DNA of 64,000 bases, taken from NCBI RefSeq assembly GCF_006442975.2, contig NZ_CP083954.1:2115501-2179500 (forward strand), given 5' to 3'. The position numbers were made by a program, and so were the translations under genes. The notes under the pieces are model-generated. The model saw only the letters and a list, made by a program, of their open reading frames with translations. It did no database searches and was not told where the DNA came from. Positions 9,145-18,513 of the stretch are shown here, in pieces. The stretch comes from Mesorhizobium sp. B2-1-1 (GTDB lineage Bacteria; Pseudomonadota; Alphaproteobacteria; Rhizobiales; Rhizobiaceae). Within the stretch, counting starts at the first letter, position 1, and every line of letters begins with the position of its first letter.

Positions 9145-10119
9145 TCATAACCAGCCGCGGCGGCGGAAATACCAGAAGGGCAGGATCGCCGACAGAACCA
9201 TCATGGCGATCGCGAACGGATAGCCGAGCTCCCATTTGAGCTCGGGGATAACGTCGAAATTCATGCCGTAGATCGAGGCGACCAGCGTTGGCGGCAGGAA
9301 GATGACGGCGGCGACCGAGAAGATCTTGATGATGGCGTTCTGCTCGATCGAGATCATGCCGAGCGTGGCGTCGAGCAGGAAGGAGATCTTCTGCGACAGG
9401 AAGGTGGCGTGGTCGGCAAGAGAAAGCACGTCGCGCGACAAGGTCTTGATGCGGGCGCGGACGTCCTTGCTCATCTTGGCCTGGGTCGCGACATGGGCGA
9501 GGAAGCCGGCCAGCCGCTGCAAGGAGATCAGGCTGTCGCGCACGGAGGAAGCGATGTCCTCCTTGCGGCCGATGCCCTTCAAGAGTTCCTGGAAATCACG
9601 GTTGCGCTTCGACACCTTGGTCGATCGCGCCTCGAAAATGTCGCGCGAGATCGCTTCGACGTCGCGGCCGGCGCGCTCGAGGATGTCGGCGAGCCGGTCG
9701 ACGATCGCTTCCAGCAGGCCGATCAGGATGGTGTCGCCGCTGGTGCAGCCAGTCGCCACCTTCTCGGCGCGCAAAGGGAAGGTCTTGAACGCTTTCGGTT
9801 CGTGATAGCGCACGGTGACCAGCCTATTGCCGGCGAGCGCGAAGGTGACCGGCGAGATCAGGGGATCGTCGACGTCGGTCTGGGCGGGCAAGGTGGCGGT
9901 CATGAAGTAGGCGCCGTCCTCGATATAGAGGCGGCTGGAAATCTCGATCTCCTCCATCTCCTCGCGGGTCGGAATGGCGATGCCGAGCCAATTCTCGATT
10001 GTAGCCTCTTCGTCCTTGGTCGGATTGAAGAGATCGGCCCAGACGACCTTGTCGCCATTGGCCAGGAGATCGTCCGTGAGACGCAGGCGATCATTGTCCA
10101 CGACGAAAGCCTTGATCAT
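9145..10119 (-). CDS. corA: CorA-type magnesium/cobalt transporter
   Basis: A 324-residue CorA-family divalent cation channel. The long helical cytoplasmic part comes first, then two C-terminal membrane helices, the first followed by the diagnostic GMN loop (YGMNFD) that forms the outer pore selectivity filter. It takes up Mg2+ (and possibly Co2+ or Ni2+). ATG 10119 was chosen over upstream in-frame starts because AAGGAGA sits about 7 bases before it. The protein ends in a basic RRRGWL tail, as many CorA proteins do. Confidence 0.92.
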   Translation of the reverse strand: MIKAFVVDNDRLRLTDDLLANGDKVVWADLFNPTKDEEATIENWLGIAIPTREEMEEIEISSRLYIEDGAYFMTATLPAQTDVDDPLISPVTFALAGNRLVTVRYHEPKAFKTFPLRAEKVATGCTSGDTILIGLLEAIVDRLADILERAGRDVEAISRDIFEARSTKVSKRNRDFQELLKGIGRKEDIASSVRDSLISLQRLAGFLAHVATQAKMSKDVRARIKTLSRDVLSLADHATFLSQKISFLLDATLGMISIEQNAIIKIFSVAAVIFLPPTLVASIYGMNFDVIPELKWELGYPFAIAMMVLSAILPFWYFRRRGWL

Positions 10120-10351
10120 CGCCAGATCTCCTTGCCGGAAAGCGCGTTCGGATTGCTGCGTCGTATCGGATCGCACTAGCCTTCGTGCGCCGAGCCTGTG
10201 CCCGCCGCTTAGACTTGCGGCATGACAAAATCAAGACAAGCCGGACTTGGGGCCGACACCAGGGGCGCTCAGAAAAATTCGTCGAGCAGCCGGCAGCATG
10301 AAAGCTTCGACGGGTCGGGTCATCGACCGCGCTTAGGGCTTATCGAGGAGA

Positions 10352-10380
10352 GCAGGCCGGACCCGCGGGGGCCGGCCTGC
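10352..10380 (-). terminator. strong GC hairpin after the purine permease gene
   Basis: An inverted repeat GCAGGCCGG / CCGGCCTGC with further CCC/GGG pairing inside, 9 bases downstream of the permease stop. It lacks a T-run, so it may stabilise the transcript end or act with Rho rather than as a classical terminator. Confidence 0.5.
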
Positions 10381-10388
10381 GAATGCCC

Positions 10389-11723
10389 CTATCGGGCGCT
10401 CGGCAGGATCTGGTGCAGCACGATGGCCCAGACGGCGCCAAAGGCGATGGACGAGCCCAGAATGTACTGCACGATATCGGGAAGCGTCTTGACGAAATCC
10501 GGCGGCGCAAGCGTAGCAAACAGGGCCATCAGGATCGGCAGGCCGACGACCAGCATGTTCCTTTCCGTCAGCGGCGTGCCGCGCACGACGCGGAACCCGT
10601 TCATGGCGATGACGACGCAGAGCACGCCGAACACGCCGCCGATGACCGGGCCCGGGATCGAGGCGATCACCGCCGACAGTTTGCCGATCAGTCCGAACAG
10701 GATCAGGAAGATGCCTGCCGCGGCGAAGGCGGCGCGGCTGGCGATACCGGTGATGGCGATGATGCCGGCATTCGACGAATAGCCGGTGACCGGCGTGCTG
10801 CAAAGCAGTGCGCTGACCAGGCAGCCGAGGCCTTCGCCGGTGGCGCCCCTGTCGAGCTGTTCGTTCGACAGGGGCTTGTCGATGACGGCGCCGACCGCGA
10901 ACCAGGTGCCGGTGGTTTCGGCGAGGACCACGATATAGACGATGAGCATCGTGAGCGTCGCCGAGAGCGAGAACGTCACGTCAAGATTGAGGAAGGCGAT
11001 GCGCGGCATCGAAAACCAGGTCGCCTCGGAGACCGCTCCCATGTTGAGTTGGCTCATGGAGGCGGCGGCCACGCAGCCGGCCACAAGTGCGATGATTACG
11101 GAGAGCAGGCGCAGCCAGGCGCCCTTTGCGCCGAGTGCCATGCCGGTCAGCATGCAGCCGACGAGCACCGCCGCCGCAACAAAGGCAAGGATGATATTGC
11201 CGCCGACGGTGGCCGTGCCGTGGACCGCGAACACGCTTTCGCGGAGTGCGACCGGCATCAGCGCGATGCCGACGACGATGATGATGGCGCCGCCGACGAT
11301 GGGCGGAACAAAGCGGTCCACCAAGCGATGGAAGATTCCCGTGGGCGAACCGAGCAGCATGACCAGTATGGCGCCGGGAATGAGCGCTCCGATCACCGCG
11401 GAAAGACCGGCAATGCCGCCGTCGGCGCCGAAGGCGATAGCCAGCACCGCGCCGATCGGCACAAAAGACGGCCCCTGCACCACCGGCAGGCGCATCAGAA
11501 GCTGCGACTGGATCAGGGTGGCGATGCCCGCCGCGACGAAGGCCGACTGGATGAAGGCGCCGGCATCGCCCGCGCTGAAGGCCAGGACCGATGCGATGAT
11601 GAACGGCACGATGTAAACATCCATCGCCAGCACGTGCTGGAGGCCGAGCAGGGCGGCCTTGCCCAGTGGCACCGGATCGTCCGGCTGAGCAATCAAAGTG
11701 ATTTCCGGTGCAGTGCGTTCCAT
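10389..11723 (-). CDS. NCS2 family purine/xanthine permease
   Basis: A 444-residue integral membrane protein with about 12-14 hydrophobic segments. Family features are the LQHVLAMDVYIVP region in the first helix, the QGPSFVPIG substrate-site loop, the ETTGTWFAVG helix with its glutamate, and the TPVTGYSSNAGIIAITGIASR segment. NCS2 proteins bring in xanthine, uric acid, guanine or uracil with protons. Its divergent partner guaD (134 bases between starts) suggests that guanine or another purine base is the substrate. AGGGGAC precedes the ATG. Confidence 0.88.
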   Translation of the reverse strand: MERTAPEITLIAQPDDPVPLGKAALLGLQHVLAMDVYIVPFIIASVLAFSAGDAGAFIQSAFVAAGIATLIQSQLLMRLPVVQGPSFVPIGAVLAIAFGADGGIAGLSAVIGALIPGAILVMLLGSPTGIFHRLVDRFVPPIVGGAIIIVVGIALMPVALRESVFAVHGTATVGGNIILAFVAAAVLVGCMLTGMALGAKGAWLRLLSVIIALVAGCVAAASMSQLNMGAVSEATWFSMPRIAFLNLDVTFSLSATLTMLIVYIVVLAETTGTWFAVGAVIDKPLSNEQLDRGATGEGLGCLVSALLCSTPVTGYSSNAGIIAITGIASRAAFAAAGIFLILFGLIGKLSAVIASIPGPVIGGVFGVLCVVIAMNGFRVVRGTPLTERNMLVVGLPILMALFATLAPPDFVKTLPDIVQYILGSSIAFGAVWAIVLHQILPSAR

Positions 11724-11857
11724 GATGTCCCCTCTGGAATTTCCCGGCCGATCATGGGATCAGTCGGCGCCAAAGGACAGCGGCGCAAAGGTTTGCCAAC
11801 TGTTTTCTTGCGCGCATGCAATAACGGCCACACGCGCCAGCGCAACCGGAGCGATCC

Positions 11858-13222
11858 ATGACAAGAGAGGCCTTCACGCTGCTTGGCACCGCCTTCCACA
11901 CGCCGGAGCGCGGCCGGCTGGAGGTGCTGGAGGACCATCTGTTCAGCATCGATGCACAGGGACGGATCGCGGAGATTCTCGCACCCGGCCATCCCGAATA
12001 CGCGGCGAGGAAGACCGATGCCCGCCAGGCGGGCAGCCTAGTGGAGCTCGGCGAAGGCCAGTTCCTGCTGCCCGGCCTGATCGACCTGCACATCCACGCG
12101 CCGCAATGGCCCCAAATGGGCAAGGCACTGGACGTGCCGCTCGAGGTCTGGCTGCAAAAATATACGTTTCCGCTCGAGGCGCGCTATGCCGACACCGGCT
12201 ACGCCCGCGAGGTCTATGCCGACCTGATCGACAATCTTCTCGCCAACGGCACCACCACGGCGCTCTATTTTGCCACCGTCCATGTCGAGGCCAGCTTGGC
12301 GCTTGCCGAGATATGCCTCGAAAAGGGCCAGCGCGCTTTGGTCGGCAAGGTGGCGATGGACGATCCCGAGCAGTGCCCGTGTTTCTATCGCGATGCCGAC
12401 GCGGCAAGCGCCATTTCCGACACCAGACGCTTCATCGAGGCGGTCAGATCCTTGGATACCGGCGAAAGACCGCTGGTCCGGCCGGTGATCACGCCGCGCT
12501 TCATCCCAAGCTGCACGGATGCGGCGCTGCAAGGCCTGGGCGAACTCGCAACGGAATTTAGCTGCCACGTGCAGACACATTGCTCGGAGAGCGATTGGGC
12601 AAGGCAATTCGTCGAGACGCGCTTTGGCTGCACCGACGCGGCGAGCCTCGACGGTTTCGGCCTGCTGACGCGCCACACCATCCTGGCGCATTCGAACTTC
12701 ATCGACGGGCGGGATATGGACCTCATCAAGGGGAAGGGGGCTGGGGTTGCGCATTGCCCGCTGTCCAACTTCTATTTCGCCAATGCGGTGTTTCCGCTGC
12801 GCGACGCGCTTGACCGGCACATGCATGTCGGGCTCGGGACGGACATTTCCGGCGGCTACAGCCCGTCGCTCTTCGACGGCTGCCGGCATGCGCTGTCAGC
12901 CTCGAGGACCCTGCAGAGCGGCGTCCATGCCGGCATGGACGCAGCGCAGCGCGGCGCGCCCGGCGCGCCGATCACGCATCAGGAGGCGTTCTGGCTGGCC
13001 ACCGCCGGCGGTGCCGAAGCGCTCGACCTGCCGACGGGCAGCTTTCGCGTCGGCCATGAATTCGACGCGCTGCTGATCGACACGACGGCGAAGGCCTCGA
13101 ACATCCACATCATCCCGGCGGACGACACGCTCGACGATGTCTTCCAGAAGATCGTGCTCAACGCGGCACGCGCCAACATCGCCACGGTGTGGGTGAGCGG
13201 AAGGACGGTGGCCGGGCAGTAG
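11858..13222 (+). CDS. guaD: guanine deaminase
   Basis: A 454-residue amidohydrolase that converts guanine to xanthine and ammonia. Metal ligands are H78 and H80 in LIDLHIHAPQ; the HAPQWPQ block is characteristic of guanine deaminase. Further residues are the THCSE and AHSNFID histidines and the aspartate of GTDISGGYSPSLF. It has the normal length and no signal peptide. GGAG precedes the ATG. It is divergent from the purine permease, so uptake and deamination of guanine are probably co-regulated from the 134-base region between them. Xanthine oxidation genes are not in this window. Confidence 0.93.
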   Translation: MTREAFTLLGTAFHTPERGRLEVLEDHLFSIDAQGRIAEILAPGHPEYAARKTDARQAGSLVELGEGQFLLPGLIDLHIHAPQWPQMGKALDVPLEVWLQKYTFPLEARYADTGYAREVYADLIDNLLANGTTTALYFATVHVEASLALAEICLEKGQRALVGKVAMDDPEQCPCFYRDADAASAISDTRRFIEAVRSLDTGERPLVRPVITPRFIPSCTDAALQGLGELATEFSCHVQTHCSESDWARQFVETRFGCTDAASLDGFGLLTRHTILAHSNFIDGRDMDLIKGKGAGVAHCPLSNFYFANAVFPLRDALDRHMHVGLGTDISGGYSPSLFDGCRHALSASRTLQSGVHAGMDAAQRGAPGAPITHQEAFWLATAGGAEALDLPTGSFRVGHEFDALLIDTTAKASNIHIIPADDTLDDVFQKIVLNAARANIATVWVSGRTVAGQ

Positions 13223-13247
13223 CCACGTCGCAGTCGCAGATCTGGCC

Positions 13248-14153
13248 CTATGCGCGCGATGGCTCCTCGGTAAGAGATTGTTTTTGCACCTTCAGCAACA
13301 TGTCCTTGGCAGCGATCACCGCGCCGACCGTGATCAGGACGCAAGCGAGCGCAACAGACCAGTGAAAGATACCGAATCCGGCCAGCAGCAGCACGATCAC
13401 CGAGAACAGCGGCGCGGCATAGGAAAGCGCGCCCAGGATCATGATGTCTCCATGCTTGCAGCCATAGTCCCATGCGTAGAAGCCGGCGCCGAGCGGTATC
13501 ACGCCTAGAATGACGATAGCGCTCCATTGCGTCATTGTCTGCGGCCAGACAGTGATCTCGAGCGCGAGATGGAGAGTGAAGGCGACGGCCGCGGTGATCA
13601 GGCAGTACACCGCCACCACATCGGTCGGCACCTGGCCGAAACGGCGCGACAGGACGGAATAACCGGACCAGACGAAGGCGCAGAACAGGGCAATGACGTG
13701 GCCCGGCTTCACGCCGTCAGCAAGGCCCACGCTGCCGCCTTTGGTGATGACGACGATGGCACCCGCCAGGCCGAGCATCACACCGGCTATGTGGTGAGAC
13801 CTCAGCCGCTCTCCCGGCAGGAAAGCGGCGAAGACGACGATCAGCAATGGCCAGAGATAAGCAATCAGGCTCACCTCGACCGGCGGGGCGGACTGGATGG
13901 CGAAAAAGTACGCGCAGTGATAGATGCACAGCCCTGCCGTGCCGATTGCCCAGACCTGCCATGGCTGCCGCAGCGACTTGAGCGCCGACGGGCGGACAAT
14001 CCAGCTGGCCGCCCCGACTGAGCCTCCCAGCAGAAACGTCATTGCCGCCAATTGAAAGGGCGGGATCGGCCCCGCGGCGGTCGAAAGCAGCGCGAGGAAC
14101 GACCAGGTCAGAATGGCCGAGAAACCGATCAGGGTCGGGATGGTCCTTTTCAT
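13248..14153 (-). CDS. DMT/EamA transporter, YddG-like exporter
   Basis: A 301-residue membrane protein with ten predicted helices from two EamA repeats. The LWPLLIVVFAAFLPGE segment and the closing GALSYAAPLFS helix resemble the YddG aromatic amino acid exporters rather than RhaT-type DMT proteins. ATG 14153 starts the conserved part and has GAAGGGG upstream; the frame is open a little further. It probably exports amino acids or related metabolites, but the substrate is not shown. It converges on guaD with 25 bases between stops. Confidence 0.8.
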   Translation of the reverse strand: MKRTIPTLIGFSAILTWSFLALLSTAAGPIPPFQLAAMTFLLGGSVGAASWIVRPSALKSLRQPWQVWAIGTAGLCIYHCAYFFAIQSAPPVEVSLIAYLWPLLIVVFAAFLPGERLRSHHIAGVMLGLAGAIVVITKGGSVGLADGVKPGHVIALFCAFVWSGYSVLSRRFGQVPTDVVAVYCLITAAVAFTLHLALEITVWPQTMTQWSAIVILGVIPLGAGFYAWDYGCKHGDIMILGALSYAAPLFSVIVLLLAGFGIFHWSVALACVLITVGAVIAAKDMLLKVQKQSLTEEPSRA

Positions 14154-14296
14154 ATGGTCCCCTTCCGCGTTCACTGAGCCAATAGCGGAAAGGCCTAGCG
14201 AGGGCAGCCCGTGCACGGCCTTACCCTGTCGGGAATGCGACCCGGCCTGGTCTGTTCACACTCTGGCCTGTGGTCCCTGCGGAGATGACCGAAGGA

Positions 14297-15400
14297 TCAC
14301 GTATTAAACTTGAACAGCATGATGTCGCCGTCCTGGACGACATACTCCTTGCCTTCGTCGCGCGCCTTGCCGGCTTCCTTGGCCGCTACTTCGCCGCCCA
14401 GCGTGACGAAATCATTGTAGGCGATGGTCTGGGCGCGGATGAAGCCGCGCTCGAAATCGGTGTGGATGACGCCGGCGGCCTGCGGCGCCTTGGCGCCCTT
14501 GTGCACAGTCCAGGCGCGCGTCTCCTTCGGCCCGACGGTGAAATAGGTGATGAGCTGCAACAATTCGTAGCCGGCGCGGATCACCTTGTTCAGGCCGGGC
14601 TCGTCGAGGCCGAGCGAGGACAGGAATTCCATCTCTTCCTCGTCGGAGAGCTGCGCAACCTCGGCTTCGATCGCGGCCGAAATAACGACGGTGCGTGCGC
14701 CCTGCGCGGCGGCCATCTGCTCCACGGCCCTGGTGTGCTCGTTGCCGGTGGCCGCGTCAGCCTCGGCGACGTTGCAGACGTAGAGCACGGGATGTGAGGT
14801 CAGAAGGTTCAAGCCTTGCAGAATGCGCAGGTCTTCCGCCGAGATGCCGTCGAGCAGGATGCGGGTCGGCTTGCCTGCCTGCAGAAGCTCAAGCGCTGCC
14901 TCCATCATCGGCAGCACGGTCAAGGCTTCCTTGTCCTTGCCGGACGCGCGCTTGCGGAATTGCGCGATGCGGCGTTCGAGGCTCTCGAGGTCGGCGAGCA
15001 TCAGCTCGGTCTCGACCGTCTCGGCGTCGGCGACCGGGTCGATGCGGCCCTCGACATGGGTGATGTCGTCATCCTCGAAGCAGCGCAGCACATGCACGAT
15101 GGCATCGACCTCGCGGATGTTGGCGAGGAACTGGTTGCCCAGGCCTTCGCCCTTCGAGGCGCCGCGCACCAGGCCGGCGATGTCGACAAAGGAGATGCGG
15201 GTCGGGATGATCTCCTTCGACTTGCCGATCGCGGCGATCTTCTGCAGGCGCGGATCGGGCACCGCCACCTCGCCGGTGTTCGGTTCGATGGTGCAGAACG
15301 GGTAGTTGGCGGCCTGCGCGGCGGCCGTCCTCGTCAGCGCGTTGAAAAGCGTCGACTTGCCGACATTGGGCAAGCCAACGATGCCGCATTTGAAACCCAT
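14297..15400 (-). CDS. ychF: redox-regulated ribosome-associated ATPase YchF
   Basis: A 367-residue OBG-family P-loop protein. G1 is [15 protein letters not shown] (residues 9-23), G3 is [17 protein letters not shown], and the usual NKxD is replaced by NVAE in YVCNVAEAD, the change that makes YchF prefer ATP over GTP. The C-terminal TGS-like domain includes the [24 protein letters not shown] block (split here across the domain). It binds the ribosome and affects stress responses. It lies downstream of pth, 95 bases away, in the usual bacterial pth-ychF order. Confidence 0.96.
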   Translation of the reverse strand: MGFKCGIVGLPNVGKSTLFNALTRTAAAQAANYPFCTIEPNTGEVAVPDPRLQKIAAIGKSKEIIPTRISFVDIAGLVRGASKGEGLGNQFLANIREVDAIVHVLRCFEDDDITHVEGRIDPVADAETVETELMLADLESLERRIAQFRKRASGKDKEALTVLPMMEAALELLQAGKPTRILLDGISAEDLRILQGLNLLTSHPVLYVCNVAEADAATGNEHTRAVEQMAAAQGARTVVISAAIEAEVAQLSDEEEMEFLSSLGLDEPGLNKVIRAGYELLQLITYFTVGPKETRAWTVHKGAKAPQAAGVIHTDFERGFIRAQTIAYNDFVTLGGEVAAKEAGKARDEGKEYVVQDGDIMLFKFNT

Positions 15401-15495
15401 TTTGTCCGGTCCTATCGGGAATTTGAGATTTGGTGAGGGCTATGGGCGATAGGGGTGATGAACGTCAAGCCCTGTAACGCCGTATGGACCCGAGC

Positions 15496-16209
15496 TCAGT
15501 CCTTGTTGCCGAACAGCTTCTTCAGCATGGCGGCCATCGGGCCGCTCTCCGGCAGCTTGGCGGGCGCCTGTTGCGGCCGTGCCTGGCGGATGTGGCTTTG
15601 CTGCTTGGGCGCCGGCTTTTCCGGTTCCACGCCGGCCTTGCCCTGAACGGCGAGGGCGGCCTTGTTCATGAAGCCGGATTCGTCGCCCTTGACGATCATC
15701 GCCGCGTTGTCGGCGACCGCGTCGAGCAGCGGGTCCAGCCAGTCGCGGTCGGTCTTGCCGAAATCGCCGAGTACATGATGCTGCACCATCTCCTTGACGC
15801 CGGGATGGCCGACACCGATGCGCACACGCCGATACGCGTTGCCGACATGGCCGTCGATCGAGCGGATGCCGTTGTGGCCGCCGGCGCCGCCGCCGGTCTT
15901 GATGCGCAGCTTACCTTCGGCAAGGTCGATCTCGTCGTAGAAGACGGTCAGCGCCCCGGGGCCGAGCTTGTAGAAGCGCAGCGCTTCGCCGACCGACTGG
16001 CCGGACAGGTTCATGAAGGTCTGCGGCTTGATCAGGATGATCTTTTCACCGCCGAGCGTGCCATCGGCGATCAATCCCTGGAATTTCTTAGACCAGGGCG
16101 AAAAGGAGTGGCGGCGGGCGATCGCGTCCACCGCCATGAAGCCGACATTGTGCCGGTTGGCGGCATATTTCGCGCCCGGATTGCCGAGGCCTGCAAAGAC
16201 AAGCGGCAT
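15496..16209 (-). CDS. pth: peptidyl-tRNA hydrolase
   Basis: Releases peptides from prematurely dropped peptidyl-tRNA. The GLGNPG motif and catalytic H20 in ANRHNVGF are present, as are [10 protein letters not shown] and the [14 protein letters not shown] loop. It has 237 residues; canonical Pth is about 190, and the extra 40 or so form a proline-, glutamine- and alanine-rich tail that is common in rhizobial Pth and unlikely to be catalytic. It follows rplY by 23 bases on the same strand, the standard rplY-pth-ychF arrangement. Confidence 0.97.
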   Translation of the reverse strand: MPLVFAGLGNPGAKYAANRHNVGFMAVDAIARRHSFSPWSKKFQGLIADGTLGGEKIILIKPQTFMNLSGQSVGEALRFYKLGPGALTVFYDEIDLAEGKLRIKTGGGAGGHNGIRSIDGHVGNAYRRVRIGVGHPGVKEMVQHHVLGDFGKTDRDWLDPLLDAVADNAAMIVKGDESGFMNKAALAVQGKAGVEPEKPAPKQQSHIRQARPQQAPAKLPESGPMAAMLKKLFGNKD

Positions 16210-16232
16210 CGTCAGCTCCGGGCGTGAAAAAG

Positions 16233-16871
16233 TTACTTCTCTTCGGCGGCGGGAGCCGCCTCAGGTGCAGCCTCGACCGTCTCTTCCGTCTCCGGCTTCA
16301 TCGCCGACGAACCGGCGACGGTCGCGATGGTGAAGTCGCGGTCGGAGATGACGGGCTTGACGCCGGCCGGCAGCTTGACCGACGAGATATGGATCGAATC
16401 GCCAATGTCGGCGCCGGTGAGATCGACGGTAATGAATTCCGGGATCGCATTGGCCGGGCAGTGGAACTCGACCTCGTGACGCACGATGTTGAGCACGCCG
16501 CCGCGCTTGATGCCGGGCGACTTGTCCTCGTTGATGAAGTGGACAGGCACGTCGACATTGACCTCGGTGTCCTTGCCGATGCGCAGGAAGTCGACATGGA
16601 CAGGGAAATCCTTGACGGGGTCGAGTTGGAAGTCCTTCGGCAGGACCTGGATCTTCTTGCCGTCGACATCGATCGTGGCGATCGTGGTCAGGAACCCGCC
16701 GCCGTGGATCTTGTAGTAGATGTCCTTGTAGGTGAGAGCGATCGCCAGGGGAGGCTGCTTGTCACCGTAAATTACTGCAGGCACTTTACCGTTGCGGCGA
16801 ACTGCACGGGCGGACCCCTTACCGACCTGTTCGCGCGCTTCGGCCTTGAGCTCGTAAGTATCGTGGCTCAT
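16233..16871 (-). CDS. rplY: 50S ribosomal protein L25/general stress protein Ctc
   Basis: A 212-residue two-domain L25 of the long TL5/CTC type. The N-terminal 5S-rRNA-binding domain starts [20 protein letters not shown] and the C-terminal domain contains IPVHFxNED-type segments ([14 protein letters not shown]), followed by an acidic alanine-rich tail. ATG 16871 (MSHDTYEL) was chosen because AGGAAG lies just upstream and the sequence before it is not family-like, although the frame stays open to 17054. It heads the rplY-pth-ychF cluster. Confidence 0.96.
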   Translation of the reverse strand: MSHDTYELKAEAREQVGKGSARAVRRNGKVPAVIYGDKQPPLAIALTYKDIYYKIHGGGFLTTIATIDVDGKKIQVLPKDFQLDPVKDFPVHVDFLRIGKDTEVNVDVPVHFINEDKSPGIKRGGVLNIVRHEVEFHCPANAIPEFITVDLTGADIGDSIHISSVKLPAGVKPVISDRDFTIATVAGSSAMKPETEETVEAAPEAAPAAEEK

Positions 16872-17250
16872 GGCACTTCCTTTCGCGTTGTTTTGGAGCG
16901 TTTGCGGTTGGCAATGGGCCTGGACCGTAAACGTCGAAAGCCGCCGGGTGAGGCGGCCTTCCGCCGCGTTGCCTCCAAGGGTGTCTACGCGGGTGGCGGC
17001 TCTATAGCGGAAGGCGGCGGGAGGTGCAAGCCAAAGGCAGTCATCCAAAGGCAATGGTCCGGGACGGGACGCCTCTCCCGGCCGAAAGCGCTCGAGGCTT
17101 CACGCCGGCGCCGGTCCAAGGTTGTCACTGGAGCGGTTCAGCGTCGATAGGATCGCCGACCCGCTCCAGTTCTTTGTCTTAGGCAATTGCCCGGGAAGGC
17201 GCTACGCACTTTCTCCGGGAAAACCGCTGCACATTTTTCCTGGAATTGCC
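16872..17250. other. intergenic region upstream of rplY
   Basis: 379 bases between the rplY start and the methyltransferase stop. It should hold the promoter and leader of rplY. Open frames here are antisense to neighbours or non-conserved. I see no RNA gene, repeat or clear terminator. Confidence 0.6.
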
Positions 17251-18285
17251 CTATCCGCGCTTTTCGATGACGCCATACAGCACGTTGCGGTTTTCGCCAA
17301 AGAACACCTGCGCCTCGACGGTGTTGCGGTCGACGCTGGCATTGATGATGTTCCACATGTCGGCCTCGGAGCGCAGCAGCAACACCCAGTCCATGAACGT
17401 TTCCCGATAGCCGGCGTCGGGATTGCCCTCGGCGTAGTTGGCAAAAAGGAACCTGCCGTTCGGCTTCAGCATCTGCAGGCAAGTCTTCGTGAGTTTCACG
17501 GCGACGTTGTGCTGGAGGTAGTCGTAAAGGCCGGAGGCGTAGATGAGGTCGAACTTACCCAGCTTGTGGCCCCTGGTGAGCACGGTCCGCACCGAGCCGT
17601 CGACGGCCTCGACCGCGGTGCCCTGGAAGTCTCGCGCGATCAATCCAACGCTCTGGGGATCCTGATCAAGCGCAACCCAACGCTTGAGGCGGCCCTCAGC
17701 CAAGGCGGTCGAACGATTGGCCTCGCGCAAATGACCGGCGGCGATCGCCAGGACCTCGGCTTGCGGTCCGCTCTTGTCCGCCGTCTCGTCGACATACCGG
17801 GTCAAGAGATCGCGCCGTTCCCGCGCCGCCACGCAGGACGGTACGTCCTTGGTATGGCTGTAGAGTGCCTTCCCTGTGTCCGAGGCGCTCGCCACGCTTT
17901 CGGCCACGTGCGGATCACAATAGATGTAGTCAAGCAACTGCGCGTCGCCGGAATAGCCCCTGGGCTTGGTGAATGACCACCGGGTGAGCGGGTCCTGGAG
18001 AAAGTAGTCAAGGATCGGATGGTTCTGCGCCACCGGGATCAACGACTGCCAAACGTCGGGGTGAACCTTGGCCCGCAGGGCGTTGAGATAGGACAGCAGG
18101 CGACGAACGATCTCGGCAGGGTCTTTCTCTTCCTCGACCTGCTGGCGTGTCGCGTGGAGAATGAGCGCGAGTTCCGCGCGGGCGGTTTCGAACGCCTCGC
18201 CGTGATGCTCGGGCTTTCTTCGAGGAAAACTGCCGGCAATCATCTCGGCAGTAATCAGGCTTTTGCCATCAAAGACACTTTGCAC
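17251..18285 (-). CDS. SAM-dependent methyltransferase (possible fatty-acid methyl ester type)
   Basis: A 344-residue class I methyltransferase. The SAM-binding strand is VLAIAAGHLREA (residues about 178-189; the glycines are weaker than in the E/DxGxGxG consensus), with the next acidic residue in ALDQDP and the FDLIYASGLYDYL motif. The conserved KPRGYSGDAQLLDYIY block (about 108-123) is, as I recall, found in a group labelled extracellular-factor (3-hydroxypalmitate methyl ester) synthesis proteins; this label is tentative. The start is GTG 18285, with GGAG 8-11 bases upstream. It is divergent from a GGDEF-EAL gene, with a CtrA-type box next to its ribosome-binding site. Confidence 0.75.
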   Translation of the reverse strand: MQSVFDGKSLITAEMIAGSFPRRKPEHHGEAFETARAELALILHATRQQVEEEKDPAEIVRRLLSYLNALRAKVHPDVWQSLIPVAQNHPILDYFLQDPLTRWSFTKPRGYSGDAQLLDYIYCDPHVAESVASASDTGKALYSHTKDVPSCVAARERRDLLTRYVDETADKSGPQAEVLAIAAGHLREANRSTALAEGRLKRWVALDQDPQSVGLIARDFQGTAVEAVDGSVRTVLTRGHKLGKFDLIYASGLYDYLQHNVAVKLTKTCLQMLKPNGRFLFANYAEGNPDAGYRETFMDWVLLLRSEADMWNIINASVDRNTVEAQVFFGENRNVLYGVIEKRG

Positions 18286-18300
18286 TCGAGCACTCCATAG

Positions 18301-18316
18301 TTAACAGTCAGTTAAC
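18301..18316. promoter_or_regulatory. CtrA-type binding box, TTAA-N7-TTAAC
   Basis: TTAA, exactly seven bases, then TTAAC, matching the consensus of the cell-cycle regulator CtrA of alphaproteobacteria. It lies 16-31 bases upstream of the methyltransferase GTG and about 200 bases before the GGDEF-EAL start. A looser TTAA-N8-TTAAT follows at 18363-18379 and a GANTC (CcrM) site at 18421. CtrA binding is an inference from the match. Confidence 0.6.
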
Positions 18317-18513
18317 TTATTGCGTACAATGCTCGATTTGCCAATGTCGTCCCGAACGCATTTTAACGGTATGCTTAATTTCCCGCCAACCATGTTCGCG
18401 CGTTAAAACCCACCGCATTGGATTCACGGCCTGAATTAACCGAAATTTGTTTCGCGCCGTTGCATTGTCGTGCGAGGTGCGCAGTCGCCGTCGCGTCCAA
18501 GGAGTTGGCCCGC

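Noticed and set aside
10383..11861. Very long plus-strand frame antisense to the purine permease
   Set aside because: Composition is extremely rich in Asp, His, Gln and Arg, typical of an antisense frame; the opposite strand encodes an intact NCS2 permease.
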